From Pseudolysobacter sp964466115 (GTDB lineage: Bacteria; Pseudomonadota; Gammaproteobacteria; Xanthomonadales; Rhodanobacteraceae), in the NCBI GenBank assembly GCA_964466115.1, contig CAYXMH010000002.1, forward strand, positions 62,001 to 126,000: a stretch of DNA of 64,000 nt, in the 5' to 3' direction. Within the stretch, counting starts at the first letter, position 1; each line of letters starts with the position of its first letter. The notes beneath the pieces are model-generated. The model did no database searches. It saw nothing but the letters and a program-made list of their open reading frames with translations, and had not been told where the DNA came from. The translations under genes were made by a program, and so were the position numbers. Below are positions 45,053 to 53,870 of the stretch, piece after piece.

Positions 45053-45673
45053 ATGGCAATCCGTCTTCATATCCACCCCGATGACCCCCAACCGCGACTC
45101 ATCGCACAAGCGGTGGCTGCCCTAAAAGCAGGGTCGTTGCTCGCCTATCCGACCGATTCCGGTTACGCACTGGGCTGGAATATGGACGATCGCCAGGCCC
45201 AGGAACGCGTGGTTCGCTTAAGAGGACTGGACTTTAAGCACAATTTCACCGTAGTCTGTCGTACACTAGGCGAAATTGGCACCTATGCGCGAATGAACGA
45301 TACCGCGTTTCGGTTGATCCGCTCGCTTACCCCGGGGCCTTATACCTTTATTCTTCCCGCCACGGCACAATTGCCAAAGCGGTTACACCAGGCCAAGAAG
45401 CGTTCCGTTGGCGTGCGCATTCCGCAGCATCGGGTCGCTCTCGCCCTCATCGCTCAATTCGGCGAACCGGTGCTAAGTTCGAGTTTGATTCTTCCGAATG
45501 AAGAGATGGTTGGTTGGGAAGTGGAGGATCTGTATCGATGTGTCGAGCGCGATGTGGATTATTTTCTCGACAGCGGTTTTTGCGATATTGAACCGACCAC
45601 CGTTATCGATTTGCTGGGCGATACGCCGCAATTGGTGCGGCAAGGTAAAGGCTCAGTGGCATTGACGAATTAA
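45053..45673 (+). CDS. yciO: YciO-type Sua5/YrdC domain protein
   Basis: This 206-residue YrdC-fold protein has the N-terminal LLAYPTDSGYALGW and VVCRTLGEI, LTPGPYTFILPAT and KRSVGVRIPQH blocks. The order and SLILPNEEMVGWEVEDL fit YciO more than TsaC, which makes threonylcarbamoyl-AMP for tRNA. The YciO role is less clear. It is divergent from yciI. Confidence 0.9.
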   Translation: MAIRLHIHPDDPQPRLIAQAVAALKAGSLLAYPTDSGYALGWNMDDRQAQERVVRLRGLDFKHNFTVVCRTLGEIGTYARMNDTAFRLIRSLTPGPYTFILPATAQLPKRLHQAKKRSVGVRIPQHRVALALIAQFGEPVLSSSLILPNEEMVGWEVEDLYRCVERDVDYFLDSGFCDIEPTTVIDLLGDTPQLVRQGKGSVALTN

Positions 45674-45722
45674 CCGATCAGCAATTGGAAACCGGTGATT
45701 CTTCCAACGCATTTTTAAATCG

Positions 45723-45740
45723 TTAAGTCGATTGACTTAA
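45723..45740. promoter_or_regulatory. Inverted repeat upstream of scpA
   Basis: TTAAGTC-GATT-GACTTAA is a perfect 7-bp inverted repeat in the 183-base gap between yciO and scpA. It could be an operator or part of the scpAB-rluB promoter region. The rest of the gap shows nothing I recognise. Confidence 0.35.
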
Positions 45741-45856
45741 ACCCAATGACAACGTTTCCAGATACCAGCATAAGCAACCCATGGATTTGATCTAAAACGG
45801 AAAGCAACGGGACAGCACGCAATCGTGCCCCAAAGCCATCTTTACGACCTTACGGC

Positions 45857-46711
45857 ATGAATACCCAAGTCATCGAAAATCTCGAACCCAACGAGACCAA
45901 TGGAATTTTTCCACCGGTCCCGCAACAGCAAGAAATGCCCCTGGCCTTAATTAAGGGCCAGCCGGTCCTGCAAATGCCGCAGGATTTGTATATCCCGCCC
46001 GATGCCTTGGAAGTCATATTGGAGGCGTTCGAAGGTCCATTGGATTTGTTGCTCTACTTAATCCGCCGGCAAAATCTCGATATTCTTGATATCCCGATCG
46101 CGGAAATCACGCAACAGTACATCGATTACATCGATTTGATGGTCGGCATGCGGTTGGAGCTCGCCGCTGATTATCTGGTGATGGCCGCAATTCTGGCGGA
46201 AATTAAATCGCGCCTGTTATTGCCAAGACCGCCGTCGATCGAGGGCGACGAAGACGATCCACGCGCCGAGTTGGTGCGCCGTTTACAAGAATACGAGCGG
46301 TTTAAAAAAGCCGCAGCGGATATCGAAATTTTGCCGCGGCTGGAGCGCGATTTCAGCCTGGCATCGGCTTTTGTTCCCGACAGGAACGTCATCCGCCTGC
46401 CGCCTGAAGTGGATCTGCGCGAACTATTATTGGCGCTGAAAGACGTCATTAAACGCGCCGAACTGCAAGGCCACCACGCCATCCAGCGTGAAGCGCTATC
46501 CGTACGCAACCGGATGAGCGATGTGCTTAAAGCGCTGGGCGATGGTCAATTTCATCCGTTTGAAAATTTGTTCATTGCCGAGGAAGGCAAGCTTGGCATT
46601 GTGGTGACATTTTTGGCGTTGTTGGAGTTGGCCAAAGAGCACCTCATCGAGATCATGCAAAACGAACCATTAGCGCCAATTTATCTTAAATCACTGGCCG
46701 GAGCCGGTTAA
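45857..46711 (+). CDS. scpA: Segregation and condensation protein A
   Basis: This 284-residue kleisin has the N-terminal block EAFEGPLDLLLYLIRRQNLDILDIPIAEITQQYIDYI that binds SMC. An acidic middle follows, then a C-terminal winged helix (LGIVVTFLALLELAKEHLIEI) that closes on the SMC head. The N-terminus before residue 45 is longer than usual and rich in Gln/Pro. It is followed by scpB after eight bases. Confidence 0.95.
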   Translation: MNTQVIENLEPNETNGIFPPVPQQQEMPLALIKGQPVLQMPQDLYIPPDALEVILEAFEGPLDLLLYLIRRQNLDILDIPIAEITQQYIDYIDLMVGMRLELAADYLVMAAILAEIKSRLLLPRPPSIEGDEDDPRAELVRRLQEYERFKKAAADIEILPRLERDFSLASAFVPDRNVIRLPPEVDLRELLLALKDVIKRAELQGHHAIQREALSVRNRMSDVLKALGDGQFHPFENLFIAEEGKLGIVVTFLALLELAKEHLIEIMQNEPLAPIYLKSLAGAG

Positions 46712-46719
46712 TAATACTT

Positions 46720-47466
46720 ATGGATTTCAATCAAATAAAACGCATTGTTGAAGCGGCTTTGATGGCCGCGGGCCAACCGCTTAGCGTGACGGCGCTTACC
46801 GCCTTGTTTGGTGAGAGCGAAACCCCTACCCACGAAGATTTAGCGCGCGCCCTAGAGGCGCTGGCACAAGAGTGCGAGCCTCGCGGCATCGAACTCAAAG
46901 AAGTGGCCTCGGGTTTTCGTTATCAGGTGAGGGAAGACGTTCATCCCTGGGTGGCTCGGCTTTGGACCGAGCGTCAAACCCGCTACTCACGGGCGTTGTT
47001 GGAAACGCTCGCCTTAATCGCGTATCGCCAACCCATTACCCGTGCAGAAATTGAACAAATTCGCGGTGTGGCCGTATCCACCAACATCATCCGCACGCTG
47101 GAAGAGCGGGAGTGGATTCGCGTGGTGGGTTATCGCGATATGCCGGGTAAGCCCGCCTTGTTCGGTACCAGTAAGGCATTTTTGGATTATTTCAACCTCA
47201 AGTCGTTGGATCAATTGCCAGCGTTAATCGAGCTTCGCGACATCGATGAAATCGAACCGCAGCTTTCACTCGCTCCCGATCCCTTAGCCGAGACGGAACC
47301 GGATGCAATAACGCTGCAACTGGACGATGCGGCAACCGCAGCTGAAGACGACCCGATCCTCACCACCACCTCGCATTTAGATGTAGCGGCAAACGATGAA
47401 CCCGCTGCGCCAGACTCTCATCTTGATCGTCATCTCGACGCCGCCACCTCGGAGCCCACCGCATGA
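46720..47466 (+). CDS. scpB: Segregation and condensation protein B
   Basis: This 248-residue protein has tandem winged-helix domains: IVEAALMAAGQPLSVTALTALFG near the start, and ALLETLALIAYRQPITRAEIEQIRGV at 90-115. FGTSKAFLDYFNLKSLDQLP closes the folded part. The last 65 residues are acidic and probably disordered. It binds ScpA in the condensin complex. It overlaps rluB by four bases (ATGA). Confidence 0.95.
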   Translation: MDFNQIKRIVEAALMAAGQPLSVTALTALFGESETPTHEDLARALEALAQECEPRGIELKEVASGFRYQVREDVHPWVARLWTERQTRYSRALLETLALIAYRQPITRAEIEQIRGVAVSTNIIRTLEEREWIRVVGYRDMPGKPALFGTSKAFLDYFNLKSLDQLPALIELRDIDEIEPQLSLAPDPLAETEPDAITLQLDDAATAAEDDPILTTTSHLDVAANDEPAAPDSHLDRHLDAATSEPTA

Positions 47467-49166
47467 ACGCGCCTACGCGTACCCTCCTCACCCTAAAACG
47501 TTCGGAAACGGGCGGGGAAATTCTGGAAGAGCGTTTGCACAAGGTATTGGCAAATGCCGGCCTTGGCTCACGCCGTTTACTCGAAACCCGGATTCAGGCG
47601 GGCGAAGTAAAAGTGAACGGAAAAGTGGCGGAACTTGGCTCAAGCGTGCGCGCGGGCGACCGGGTTGAGCTTGACGCTAAGCTCTTTGTCGCGATTAACG
47701 ACAACGCCGAACACGCGCAAGTATTGGCCTACCACAAGCCGGAAGGGCTCATAACCACCCGCGATGATCCGGAAGGTCGTCCGACGGTATTTGAACAGTT
47801 GCCGCCGCTTAAAGGGGCGCGCTGGATCGCGATTGGCCGCCTGGACATCAACACCACCGGTTTGCTGCTATTAACCACCGATGGCGCGTTGGCGCATGCG
47901 CTGATGCATCCAAGCCAGGAGATTGCACGCGAATACATCTGCCGGGTGCACGGCGAGGTGCCCGACGAAGCGCTGGAACGCTTGCAAAGCGGCGTCGAGC
48001 TTGAGGACGGACCTGCCCATTTTGATGAGCTGGCGGTAATCAGCCGTGGCGATAGCCATTCGTGGTTTCGCATCGTGATTTCGGAAGGGCGCAATCGCGA
48101 AGTGCGGCGTATGTGGGAATCACAAGGGTTAATGGTCAGCCGCCTAAAACGCACCCGTTACGGATGCATCGAGCTACCGCGCGGCTTGCGCAAGAGTCAA
48201 AGTGAGGCGTTAGCGCCCAACGACGTAAAAGCCTTACGCGATTCGTGCGGAGCCGGCGAACCCGAACCCACGTTGACGTTGCAGCCGGTTATCGGTCAGA
48301 GGCGCACCAAGCCCGCCAGCGAGTTTCGCCCGGAGCCGCGCAGTCAACAGGCTTGGGTTGGCGGTGTGCAAGATGAAGGGCGCGAGCTGCGCGCATTTGA
48401 TCGTGTTCGCGACGAAGCTCCGCTTAACCGCGGCCGCGGAAAGCCCAAAGGCCGACGGCCTGCGTATCCCAATCGCAACGCAGGCGCCCCACCCAATCCC
48501 GGTCGGCAACGGCGCGGTGGTGCACCGGGCGCGCAAGATGGCGGTTTTCCATCGAGACCCTGGGCCGGAAATGGCCAAGGACAACCGCCACGCAAAAATC
48601 GCCCCAACGACGCCAACAAGCCGGTTTCTCATGGCAACACATTTGAAGCCAATGAAGGCCGGATTTTAGGCGCAAACACGATTCGCCCCCCGCGCGCTGG
48701 GCGACCACTCCACCGCGGCCCGCGCCCCGACAATCGACCTGCACACGCTGGACGCCCAGCCCATCAGGGCCGCCCCGCTCATGGCAACACATTTGAGGCA
48801 AACGAAGGCAGGCCACCAAGGCGCCCATTCCAAAATCCACGCAATGCGTTCAACCCGAACGACCCACGCGGTGCCAATCAAGGACCTTCGTTTCGCCCGC
48901 GCCGGCCTCGCCCAGCGACAGGTGCAGCGCCATCGCGCCACGGGCAAAACGACAATCGTGGGCAGCCGCCATCGGGCGCCTACCCTGCTCAACCTCGGTC
49001 CGAATACCCCAATGAAAGACGGCCGCCGCGACGCGGCCCTGCGCACGCGCGCAATGATGGACGTCCGGGCCGCGATCCGGCGGCGGCAAAACCGCAAGGT
49101 CCATTTCGCCCGCACCCGCGCAATCCACGCGGTCCGCGCGGACCGCGTCGTAATCCCTCGGAATAA
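47463..49166 (+). CDS. rluB: 23S rRNA pseudouridine synthase RluB with long Arg/Pro/Gly/Asn-rich tail
   Basis: This 567-residue protein has an S4 RNA-binding domain (about 20-78), then the RsuA-type synthase domain with the catalytic aspartate in GRLDINTTGLLLLTTDGALAHALMHP and REVRRMWESQGL. It should make pseudouridine 2605 in 23S rRNA. The E. coli enzyme is about 290 residues, so this one carries some 290 extra, highly basic and disordered residues. Within the tail, HGNTFEANEGR occurs twice exactly 150 bases apart. Coupling to scpAB by ATGA overlap is seen in many bacteria. The gene ends at a strong terminator. Confidence 0.94.
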   Translation: MNAPTRTLLTLKRSETGGEILEERLHKVLANAGLGSRRLLETRIQAGEVKVNGKVAELGSSVRAGDRVELDAKLFVAINDNAEHAQVLAYHKPEGLITTRDDPEGRPTVFEQLPPLKGARWIAIGRLDINTTGLLLLTTDGALAHALMHPSQEIAREYICRVHGEVPDEALERLQSGVELEDGPAHFDELAVISRGDSHSWFRIVISEGRNREVRRMWESQGLMVSRLKRTRYGCIELPRGLRKSQSEALAPNDVKALRDSCGAGEPEPTLTLQPVIGQRRTKPASEFRPEPRSQQAWVGGVQDEGRELRAFDRVRDEAPLNRGRGKPKGRRPAYPNRNAGAPPNPGRQRRGGAPGAQDGGFPSRPWAGNGQGQPPRKNRPNDANKPVSHGNTFEANEGRILGANTIRPPRAGRPLHRGPRPDNRPAHAGRPAHQGRPAHGNTFEANEGRPPRRPFQNPRNAFNPNDPRGANQGPSFRPRRPRPATGAAPSRHGQNDNRGQPPSGAYPAQPRSEYPNERRPPRRGPAHARNDGRPGRDPAAAKPQGPFRPHPRNPRGPRGPRRNPSE

Positions 49167-49176
49167 TAATCCGGGC

Positions 49177-49210
49177 AAAAAAAAGCGGAGGTTGATGCCT
49201 CCGCTTTTTT
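49177..49210. terminator. Bidirectional Rho-independent terminator
   Basis: Stem AGCGGAGG (49184-49191) / CCTCCGCT (49198-49205) has a 6-base loop, is preceded by a run of A and followed by a run of T. It lies 11 bases after rluB and 19 before the end of the convergent CsgG-like gene, so it can stop transcription from both sides. Confidence 0.92.
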
Positions 49211-49228
49211 ACGTTCTGAAACTTACAC

Positions 49229-49948
49229 CTAGTTCAATTTAAGCGCCTTCTTATCTTTCTCGCGGCGTTGATGCTCTTTCTCTTGATAAGCGCCTTCGCA
49301 ACCGTCGCGCTTGACCATTACGCATTCCAAATATTCGCTGGCTTCGATCAATGCCGCGCGAATGGCTTTGCCCGCAGGCGTTTTTTCTTCGTGCGCCAAA
49401 GCGCCGCCAAAGCCGCCTCGCGATACACCAACGGCAACGCCGCTGCTCTTGGAACGGCCTTCTACGGTGCGAGAAAACTCGATGTCGCCCGTGGTTGTGT
49501 TAACCACGCGAATATCGACCGCAAGATACGCTTCACTGGAGTGTCCTCCGAGTGCAATGCCTTTGATCGCTATCCCACCACCGGTACCCGATGTGTTTTC
49601 TTCATACGCGGTCACCGTGCCCATCACCAAATAATCGGCACCGGTCACTTTACCGATCTTAGCGCCGGTACCGGGAGCCACACGCCCGGAGGCCGCGAGG
49701 TTTTGCTCTTCCAATACCTTTTCCAACTTGGCGCGTTCAACCACACGAAACTCACCGCTCGAGGACAGCTCGTTTGACAGCATTCCCGAAAGCTCCCAAC
49801 CCACACCGCCACGCCACCAGGCCGCCGCGGACTCGTTCTTAAATTCAGCCACGCCAATCGTTGGCGGTCCGCCGCCCCTGGCAAGCACGCTGTCCATAGC
49901 GGTCAATCCAAGCAACACCAAGGCTGCACCCATAGCGATTCTTTTCAT
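49229..49948 (-). CDS. CsgG-family secreted protein
   Basis: This 239-residue protein has a signal peptide (about 1-23, without a lipobox cysteine) and a CsgG-like fold: TIGVAEFKNESAAAWW, LSNELSSSGEFRVVERAKLEKVLEEQNL and GADYLVMGTVTAYEE. CsgG relatives form outer-membrane export pores or penicillin-binding-protein activator-like lipoproteins. The missing lipid anchor and the charged C-terminus (EKEHQRREKDKKAL) are unusual for a pore. It is single-standing and divergent from the DUF255 gene. Confidence 0.82.
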   Translation of the reverse strand: MKRIAMGAALVLLGLTAMDSVLARGGGPPTIGVAEFKNESAAAWWRGGVGWELSGMLSNELSSSGEFRVVERAKLEKVLEEQNLAASGRVAPGTGAKIGKVTGADYLVMGTVTAYEENTSGTGGGIAIKGIALGGHSSEAYLAVDIRVVNTTTGDIEFSRTVEGRSKSSGVAVGVSRGGFGGALAHEEKTPAGKAIRAALIEASEYLECVMVKRDGCEGAYQEKEHQRREKDKKALKLN

Positions 49949-50021
49949 TGCTTCACTCCCGTCCCGATAAAATGGTTGTCGTTACATTTGCTGAAATCTA
50001 TCATAGTCCAAACCGATTGCG

Positions 50022-50063
50022 CACCACCGCGGTGGTGTATTAAACCGTCAAATACCGTTTAAT
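50022..50063. promoter_or_regulatory. Palindromes in the CsgG-like/DUF255 divergent promoter region
   Basis: A perfect 16-base palindrome CACCACCGCGGTGGTG (50022-50037) is followed closely by ATTAAAC-11-GTTTAAT (50039-50063). Both lie in the 243-base region between two divergent genes. They look like operator sites, but no regulator is known. Confidence 0.4.
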
Positions 50064-50191
50064 CGGCGGCAAGAACAACATGTCGGCACCGAACAGAAGC
50101 TGAACAAGCGACAAAACACCCCGTTCTGGCAACGAAATGATATCGTCGCGCCCCTGAACCTGCGACAGATACCCGTTTTTTGGAGAACAGA

Positions 50192-51985
50192 ATGAGCGCG
50201 AATCGCAAGCCCCGGGATATTGCGTCAATCGTGGCGGCTTTCTTGTTATCCATCATCGGCGTATTCGCCACACGAATCGCGCAGGGCGATTCCGCCAACC
50301 AAATTCCCTGGTTGCATTCCGATGCCGAGGCGTTTGCCCAAGCCCAGCAACAGCAACGCTACGTGTTACTTTATCTAGAGGCGGTTTGGTGCCATTGGTG
50401 CCATGTTATGGACGAACGCACCTACGGCAACGCGCAAGTCATGCAAGAAATTTCCGCGCACTATGTGCCGCTGCGCATAGACCAAGATTTACGGCCGGAT
50501 CTGGCCAATCGCTACCGCGACTACGGCTGGCCGGCCACTGTCGTATTCGAAAGCGACGGCACTGAAATCGTCAAACGCCAGGGATTTATCGAGCCGGAAC
50601 GATTTCTGCGCCTACTTAGGGCGATCGTCGCCGATCCATCACCGGAAGCGGCAGAAACGGCGGATGCGGTTATGGCCCCCGCCCCTACCAGCGCGTTAGC
50701 CACGGAAACGCGCCAAGAGCTGCTACGACGACATCACGCCAGTTACGATGAGAAATTGGGTGGCCTCAGCACCGAACAAAAATATTTGGATCGCGACAGC
50801 GTTGAGTATGCGTTGATGCTAGCGCAGGAGGGCGACCACGATGAAGCCGCGATGGCGCGTAAATCCCTGGATGCAGCGCAAGCACTGATTGACCCGGTTT
50901 GGGGTGGTGTTTATCAATACTCGACTTATTCTGATTGGAAGCATCCCCATTTTGAAAAATTAGCGACGGTACAAGCGCAGTATTTACGCATTTATGCGCT
51001 GGCGTATGCGGCATTTGGTAAAGAATCGGATCGCGCCGCAGTAAATTCCATACGCCGCTATTTGAATACCTTTTTACGCCACGCAAACGGCGCTTTCTTC
51101 GCCAGTCAAGATGCCGACGTCCGGCCCGGTGAGCATTCCGATCGCTACTTTTTGCTAACCGACGCTAAACGCCGTGCCCAAGGAATCCCTCATATCGATT
51201 CGCATTTATACGCGTTGCAAAACGGCGAAATCATTGAAGCACTCGCCACCGTCGCTGAGTTGAGTTCAGATGCGGACGCACTGACGGCGGCTAAAAAAGC
51301 CGCGGCCTGGATCGAAACACACCGCTCCCTGCCCGACGGCGGTTTCCGCCACGACGAACACGACGCCGCAGGTCCCTATCTTAGCGATACGTTGGCGATG
51401 GGCCGTGCATATCTTGCGCTGTATCGAGCCTGCGCCGATCGCCATTGGCTTAATCAAGCAGGGATGGCTGCTGATTTCATCGCCAGGAATTTTGAAGTGG
51501 CCAGCGGTGGTTATGCCAGCGCGCGCTCCAGCGGTCCTATTCCCGCCGTGCCGCAAATCGACGAGAATATTTCTCTAGCTCGCTTCGCCAATCTCTTAGC
51601 ACGCTACACCGGGAAACCCGAGCACCAGGCGATGGCAGCGCATGCGATGCGCTATCTGTCCAACCCAAAAATAGCGCTTGAGCGTCTCACCGAAGCGGGA
51701 ATTTTGCTTGCGGAACGCGAAACCAACAGCGATCCGTTGCATCTTACCGTTACCGGCGCCAAGTCCAATGCGGACGCTAAAACCCTTTTTTCTACAGTGC
51801 AACATTTACCGCATTGGTATAAACGTGTGGAATGGTGGGACAAGGACGAAGGGCCGTTGCCCAATCCGGACATCAATTACCCAACGTTAAAACGCCCGGC
51901 CGCCTTTGTCTGTACCGAAAACCGCTGTTCATTGCCGATTTTCAAACCAGAACACGTTGCTGAATTTCTTACTCAGAAAAAATAA
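50192..51985 (+). CDS. DUF255 thioredoxin-domain protein (YyaL/SSP411-like), exported or membrane-anchored
   Basis: The protein is 597 residues from ATG at 50192, chosen because TTGGAGAACAG just upstream gives the ribosome site. A hydrophobic N-terminal helix (about 10-30) suggests export or anchoring. The thioredoxin-like domain carries the family hallmark WCHWCHVMDERTY with C67 and C70. An alpha/alpha-barrel-like region resembling glycosidase folds follows to the end. YyaL relatives are usually near 690 residues and cytoplasmic, so this one is shorter. Its function is not established. It is probably co-transcribed with carbonic anhydrase. Confidence 0.85.
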   Translation: MSANRKPRDIASIVAAFLLSIIGVFATRIAQGDSANQIPWLHSDAEAFAQAQQQQRYVLLYLEAVWCHWCHVMDERTYGNAQVMQEISAHYVPLRIDQDLRPDLANRYRDYGWPATVVFESDGTEIVKRQGFIEPERFLRLLRAIVADPSPEAAETADAVMAPAPTSALATETRQELLRRHHASYDEKLGGLSTEQKYLDRDSVEYALMLAQEGDHDEAAMARKSLDAAQALIDPVWGGVYQYSTYSDWKHPHFEKLATVQAQYLRIYALAYAAFGKESDRAAVNSIRRYLNTFLRHANGAFFASQDADVRPGEHSDRYFLLTDAKRRAQGIPHIDSHLYALQNGEIIEALATVAELSSDADALTAAKKAAAWIETHRSLPDGGFRHDEHDAAGPYLSDTLAMGRAYLALYRACADRHWLNQAGMAADFIARNFEVASGGYASARSSGPIPAVPQIDENISLARFANLLARYTGKPEHQAMAAHAMRYLSNPKIALERLTEAGILLAERETNSDPLHLTVTGAKSNADAKTLFSTVQHLPHWYKRVEWWDKDEGPLPNPDINYPTLKRPAAFVCTENRCSLPIFKPEHVAEFLTQKK

Positions 51986-51999
51986 TTTTAATCGTGCCT

Positions 52000-52644
52000 A
52001 TGACTTCCCCAATTGAACTTCTAAAACGCAACCGCGCCTGGGCGCAATCGATGCTAACCCAGGATCCCAACTTCTTCCGGCAGCTATCGCTGCAGCAAAC
52101 ACCGAAATATCTGTGGATCGGTTGCTCCGACAGCCGCGTTCCCGCCAATCAGATTACCGGCATGCAGCCTGGGGAGGTGTTCGTTCATCGTAATGTCGCG
52201 AATCTCGTGATCCATACCGATCTCAACTGCCTTAGCAGTATTCAATTTGCCGTCGATTTACTGAAAGTGGAGCACATTATCGTTTGCGGGCATTACGGTT
52301 GCAGCGGCATTCAAACAAGCTTAGCCGGGCGGCGCATTGGTTTAGCCGATAATTGGCTGCGCCACATCGGAGACGTGGCGAACAAACACGTCGCCGCCTT
52401 GGCCGACATTAAAGTCGATGTCGAGCGGCACAATCGTTTGTGCGAGTTGAACGTGATCGAGCAAGTGCTTAATGTATGTCAAACCACGGTTGTCCAAGAC
52501 GCTTGGGAGCGGGGGCAAAAAGTCGACGTGCACGGCTGGATTTACGGCCTTGATAACGGTCGCCTGCATGATTTGGGGTTCGGTGTCGGCTCACTCGACC
52601 AGTTCGCCCATGCCTATGAAGCGGCACTGCGTACCCTAAAGTAG
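52000..52644 (+). CDS. can: Beta-class carbonic anhydrase
   Basis: This 214-residue enzyme interconverts carbon dioxide and bicarbonate. Zinc ligands C42 and D44 (GCSDSRVPA), H98 and C101 (CGHYGCSG) have exactly the E. coli Can numbering. I prefer ATG at 52000 over GTG two codons upstream. It lies 14 bases after the DUF255 gene. Confidence 0.95.
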   Translation: MTSPIELLKRNRAWAQSMLTQDPNFFRQLSLQQTPKYLWIGCSDSRVPANQITGMQPGEVFVHRNVANLVIHTDLNCLSSIQFAVDLLKVEHIIVCGHYGCSGIQTSLAGRRIGLADNWLRHIGDVANKHVAALADIKVDVERHNRLCELNVIEQVLNVCQTTVVQDAWERGQKVDVHGWIYGLDNGRLHDLGFGVGSLDQFAHAYEAALRTLK

Positions 52645-52725
52645 GGTGGGCTTTCAGCCCACCGCTCTTTAAGAATGATCACCACAGTAAATTAAGCATC
52701 CCAGTGGACTAAAAACCCACCCTAC
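52641..52725. repeat. BIME between carbonic anhydrase and the RidA-family gene
   Basis: GTAG plus GGTGGGCTTTCAGCCCACC (52641-52663) is paired with an inverted, less perfect copy (52703-52725, ending CCCACCCTAC). Two REPs in opposite orientation 39 bases apart form a BIME. The right copy ends 11 bases before the next ATG. Confidence 0.85.
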
Positions 52726-52735
52726 GAGAACCAAC

Positions 52736-53161
52736 ATGACCGAAATCATCCGAACCGACAAAGCGCCAAAACCGGTGGGCGCCTACCCTCACGCCCGGCG
52801 TGCCGGCAATCTTTTATTTTTATCCGGCGTGGGATCACGCACACCGGCCAGTAATGAAATCCCCGGCAATGTGTACGATGCATCCGGGCAGCTGGTCAAC
52901 TACGACATCGAAGCACAATGCCGGCAAGTATTCGCCAACGTGCGCACGATACTGGAGGCCAGCGGCGCGTGCTGGGAGGATTTACTCGACGTGACCGTGT
53001 ACTTAACCAATATGCAACGGGATTTCGCCATTTATAATCGCGTATATGCCGAATATTTTCATGAACCACAACCCTGCCGCACCACGCTTGGCATCACGGC
53101 GCTACCCACCGATATCGCCATTGAGCTTAAGTGCGTCGCGTTACTGAATGCGGCGAATTGA
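52736..53161 (+). CDS. RidA/YjgF-family deaminase, probable 2-aminomuconate deaminase
   Basis: This 141-residue protein belongs to the RidA family. Marks are GAYPHARRAGNLLFLSGVGSRTP, VTVYLTNMQRDFAIYNRVYAEYF and CRTTLGITALP with the conserved arginine. Length and the NYDIEAQCRQVFANVRTILEASG stretch fit the aminomuconate deaminases of the 3-hydroxyanthranilate route. The next gene is 3-hydroxyanthranilate dioxygenase, which strongly supports this. A general RidA enamine deaminase is the alternative. Confidence 0.82.
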   Translation: MTEIIRTDKAPKPVGAYPHARRAGNLLFLSGVGSRTPASNEIPGNVYDASGQLVNYDIEAQCRQVFANVRTILEASGACWEDLLDVTVYLTNMQRDFAIYNRVYAEYFHEPQPCRTTLGITALPTDIAIELKCVALLNAAN

Positions 53162-53191
53162 ATAACAACCGCAGTACCTGGGACCATCACT

Positions 53192-53713
53192 ATGTTGCCA
53201 CTGCCGCTAAATTTTCAACGCTGGATCGACGAAAACCGGGCCGCGCTCAAGCCGCCGGTTGGCAATAAGTGCATTTATGATGGCGATTTCATCGTTATGA
53301 TCGTCGGCGGGCCAAATCAACGCACCGATTATCACTACGAGCAGGGCCCGGAGTTTTTCTACCAACTTGAAGGCGAGATGGTGTTACGCGTTCAAGAAAG
53401 CGGGCAGCGTCGCGACATTCCGATTAAAGCCGGTGAGGTTTACCTGTTACCCGCGCGCGTGCCGCACTCACCGCAGCGCATGCCAAATTCGGTGGGTTTG
53501 GTGATCGAGCGCAAACGACTTACCGATGAAGCAGACGGATTAATGTGGTTTTGTGAAAAATGCAACACAAAGATTTATGAAGAATTTTTCACTCTGATCA
53601 ACATCGAAACCCAGTTTTCGGCCATATTCGACCGTTTTTACCAGTCCATCGATCATCGTACCTGCAAAACCTGCCGACATTTAAATCCAGCCCCGGCAAA
53701 GTATCTCCTATAG
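53192..53713 (+). CDS. nbaC: 3-hydroxyanthranilate 3,4-dioxygenase
   Basis: This 173-residue cupin dioxygenase opens the ring of 3-hydroxyanthranilate in tryptophan/kynurenine breakdown. R44, H48, E54 and H92 match the active-site set R47, H51, E57, H95 of the Cupriavidus enzyme with a constant shift of three. A second, rubredoxin-like iron site is complete: C121, C124, C158 and C161. The other kynurenine genes are not in this window. It starts 30 bases after the deaminase gene. Confidence 0.95.
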   Translation: MLPLPLNFQRWIDENRAALKPPVGNKCIYDGDFIVMIVGGPNQRTDYHYEQGPEFFYQLEGEMVLRVQESGQRRDIPIKAGEVYLLPARVPHSPQRMPNSVGLVIERKRLTDEADGLMWFCEKCNTKIYEEFFTLINIETQFSAIFDRFYQSIDHRTCKTCRHLNPAPAKYLL

Positions 53714-53870
53714 GGCGCATTCCAGCCGCGTGCGATGCCGCGCAGGATGAACTGACGAACGTCTTTATTCAAAAAAGTGCTTATCCCCGGATTTAACGAA
53801 ACGAGGCCTTCCACAACGCGCATACTACCCTCATAAATCGCACCAAGACTAAAAGGATGGAATCGCGAAC

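Noticed and set aside
48781..49242. A 153-codon plus-strand frame, and minus-strand frames over the rluB tail
   Set aside because: The GC-rich repetitive tail keeps all frames open. The rluB frame is continuous with a real synthase domain and ends at a terminator.
50040..50228. A 62-codon minus-strand frame before the DUF255 gene
   Set aside because: It overlaps the DUF255 start and palindromic promoter elements and has no recognisable sequence.
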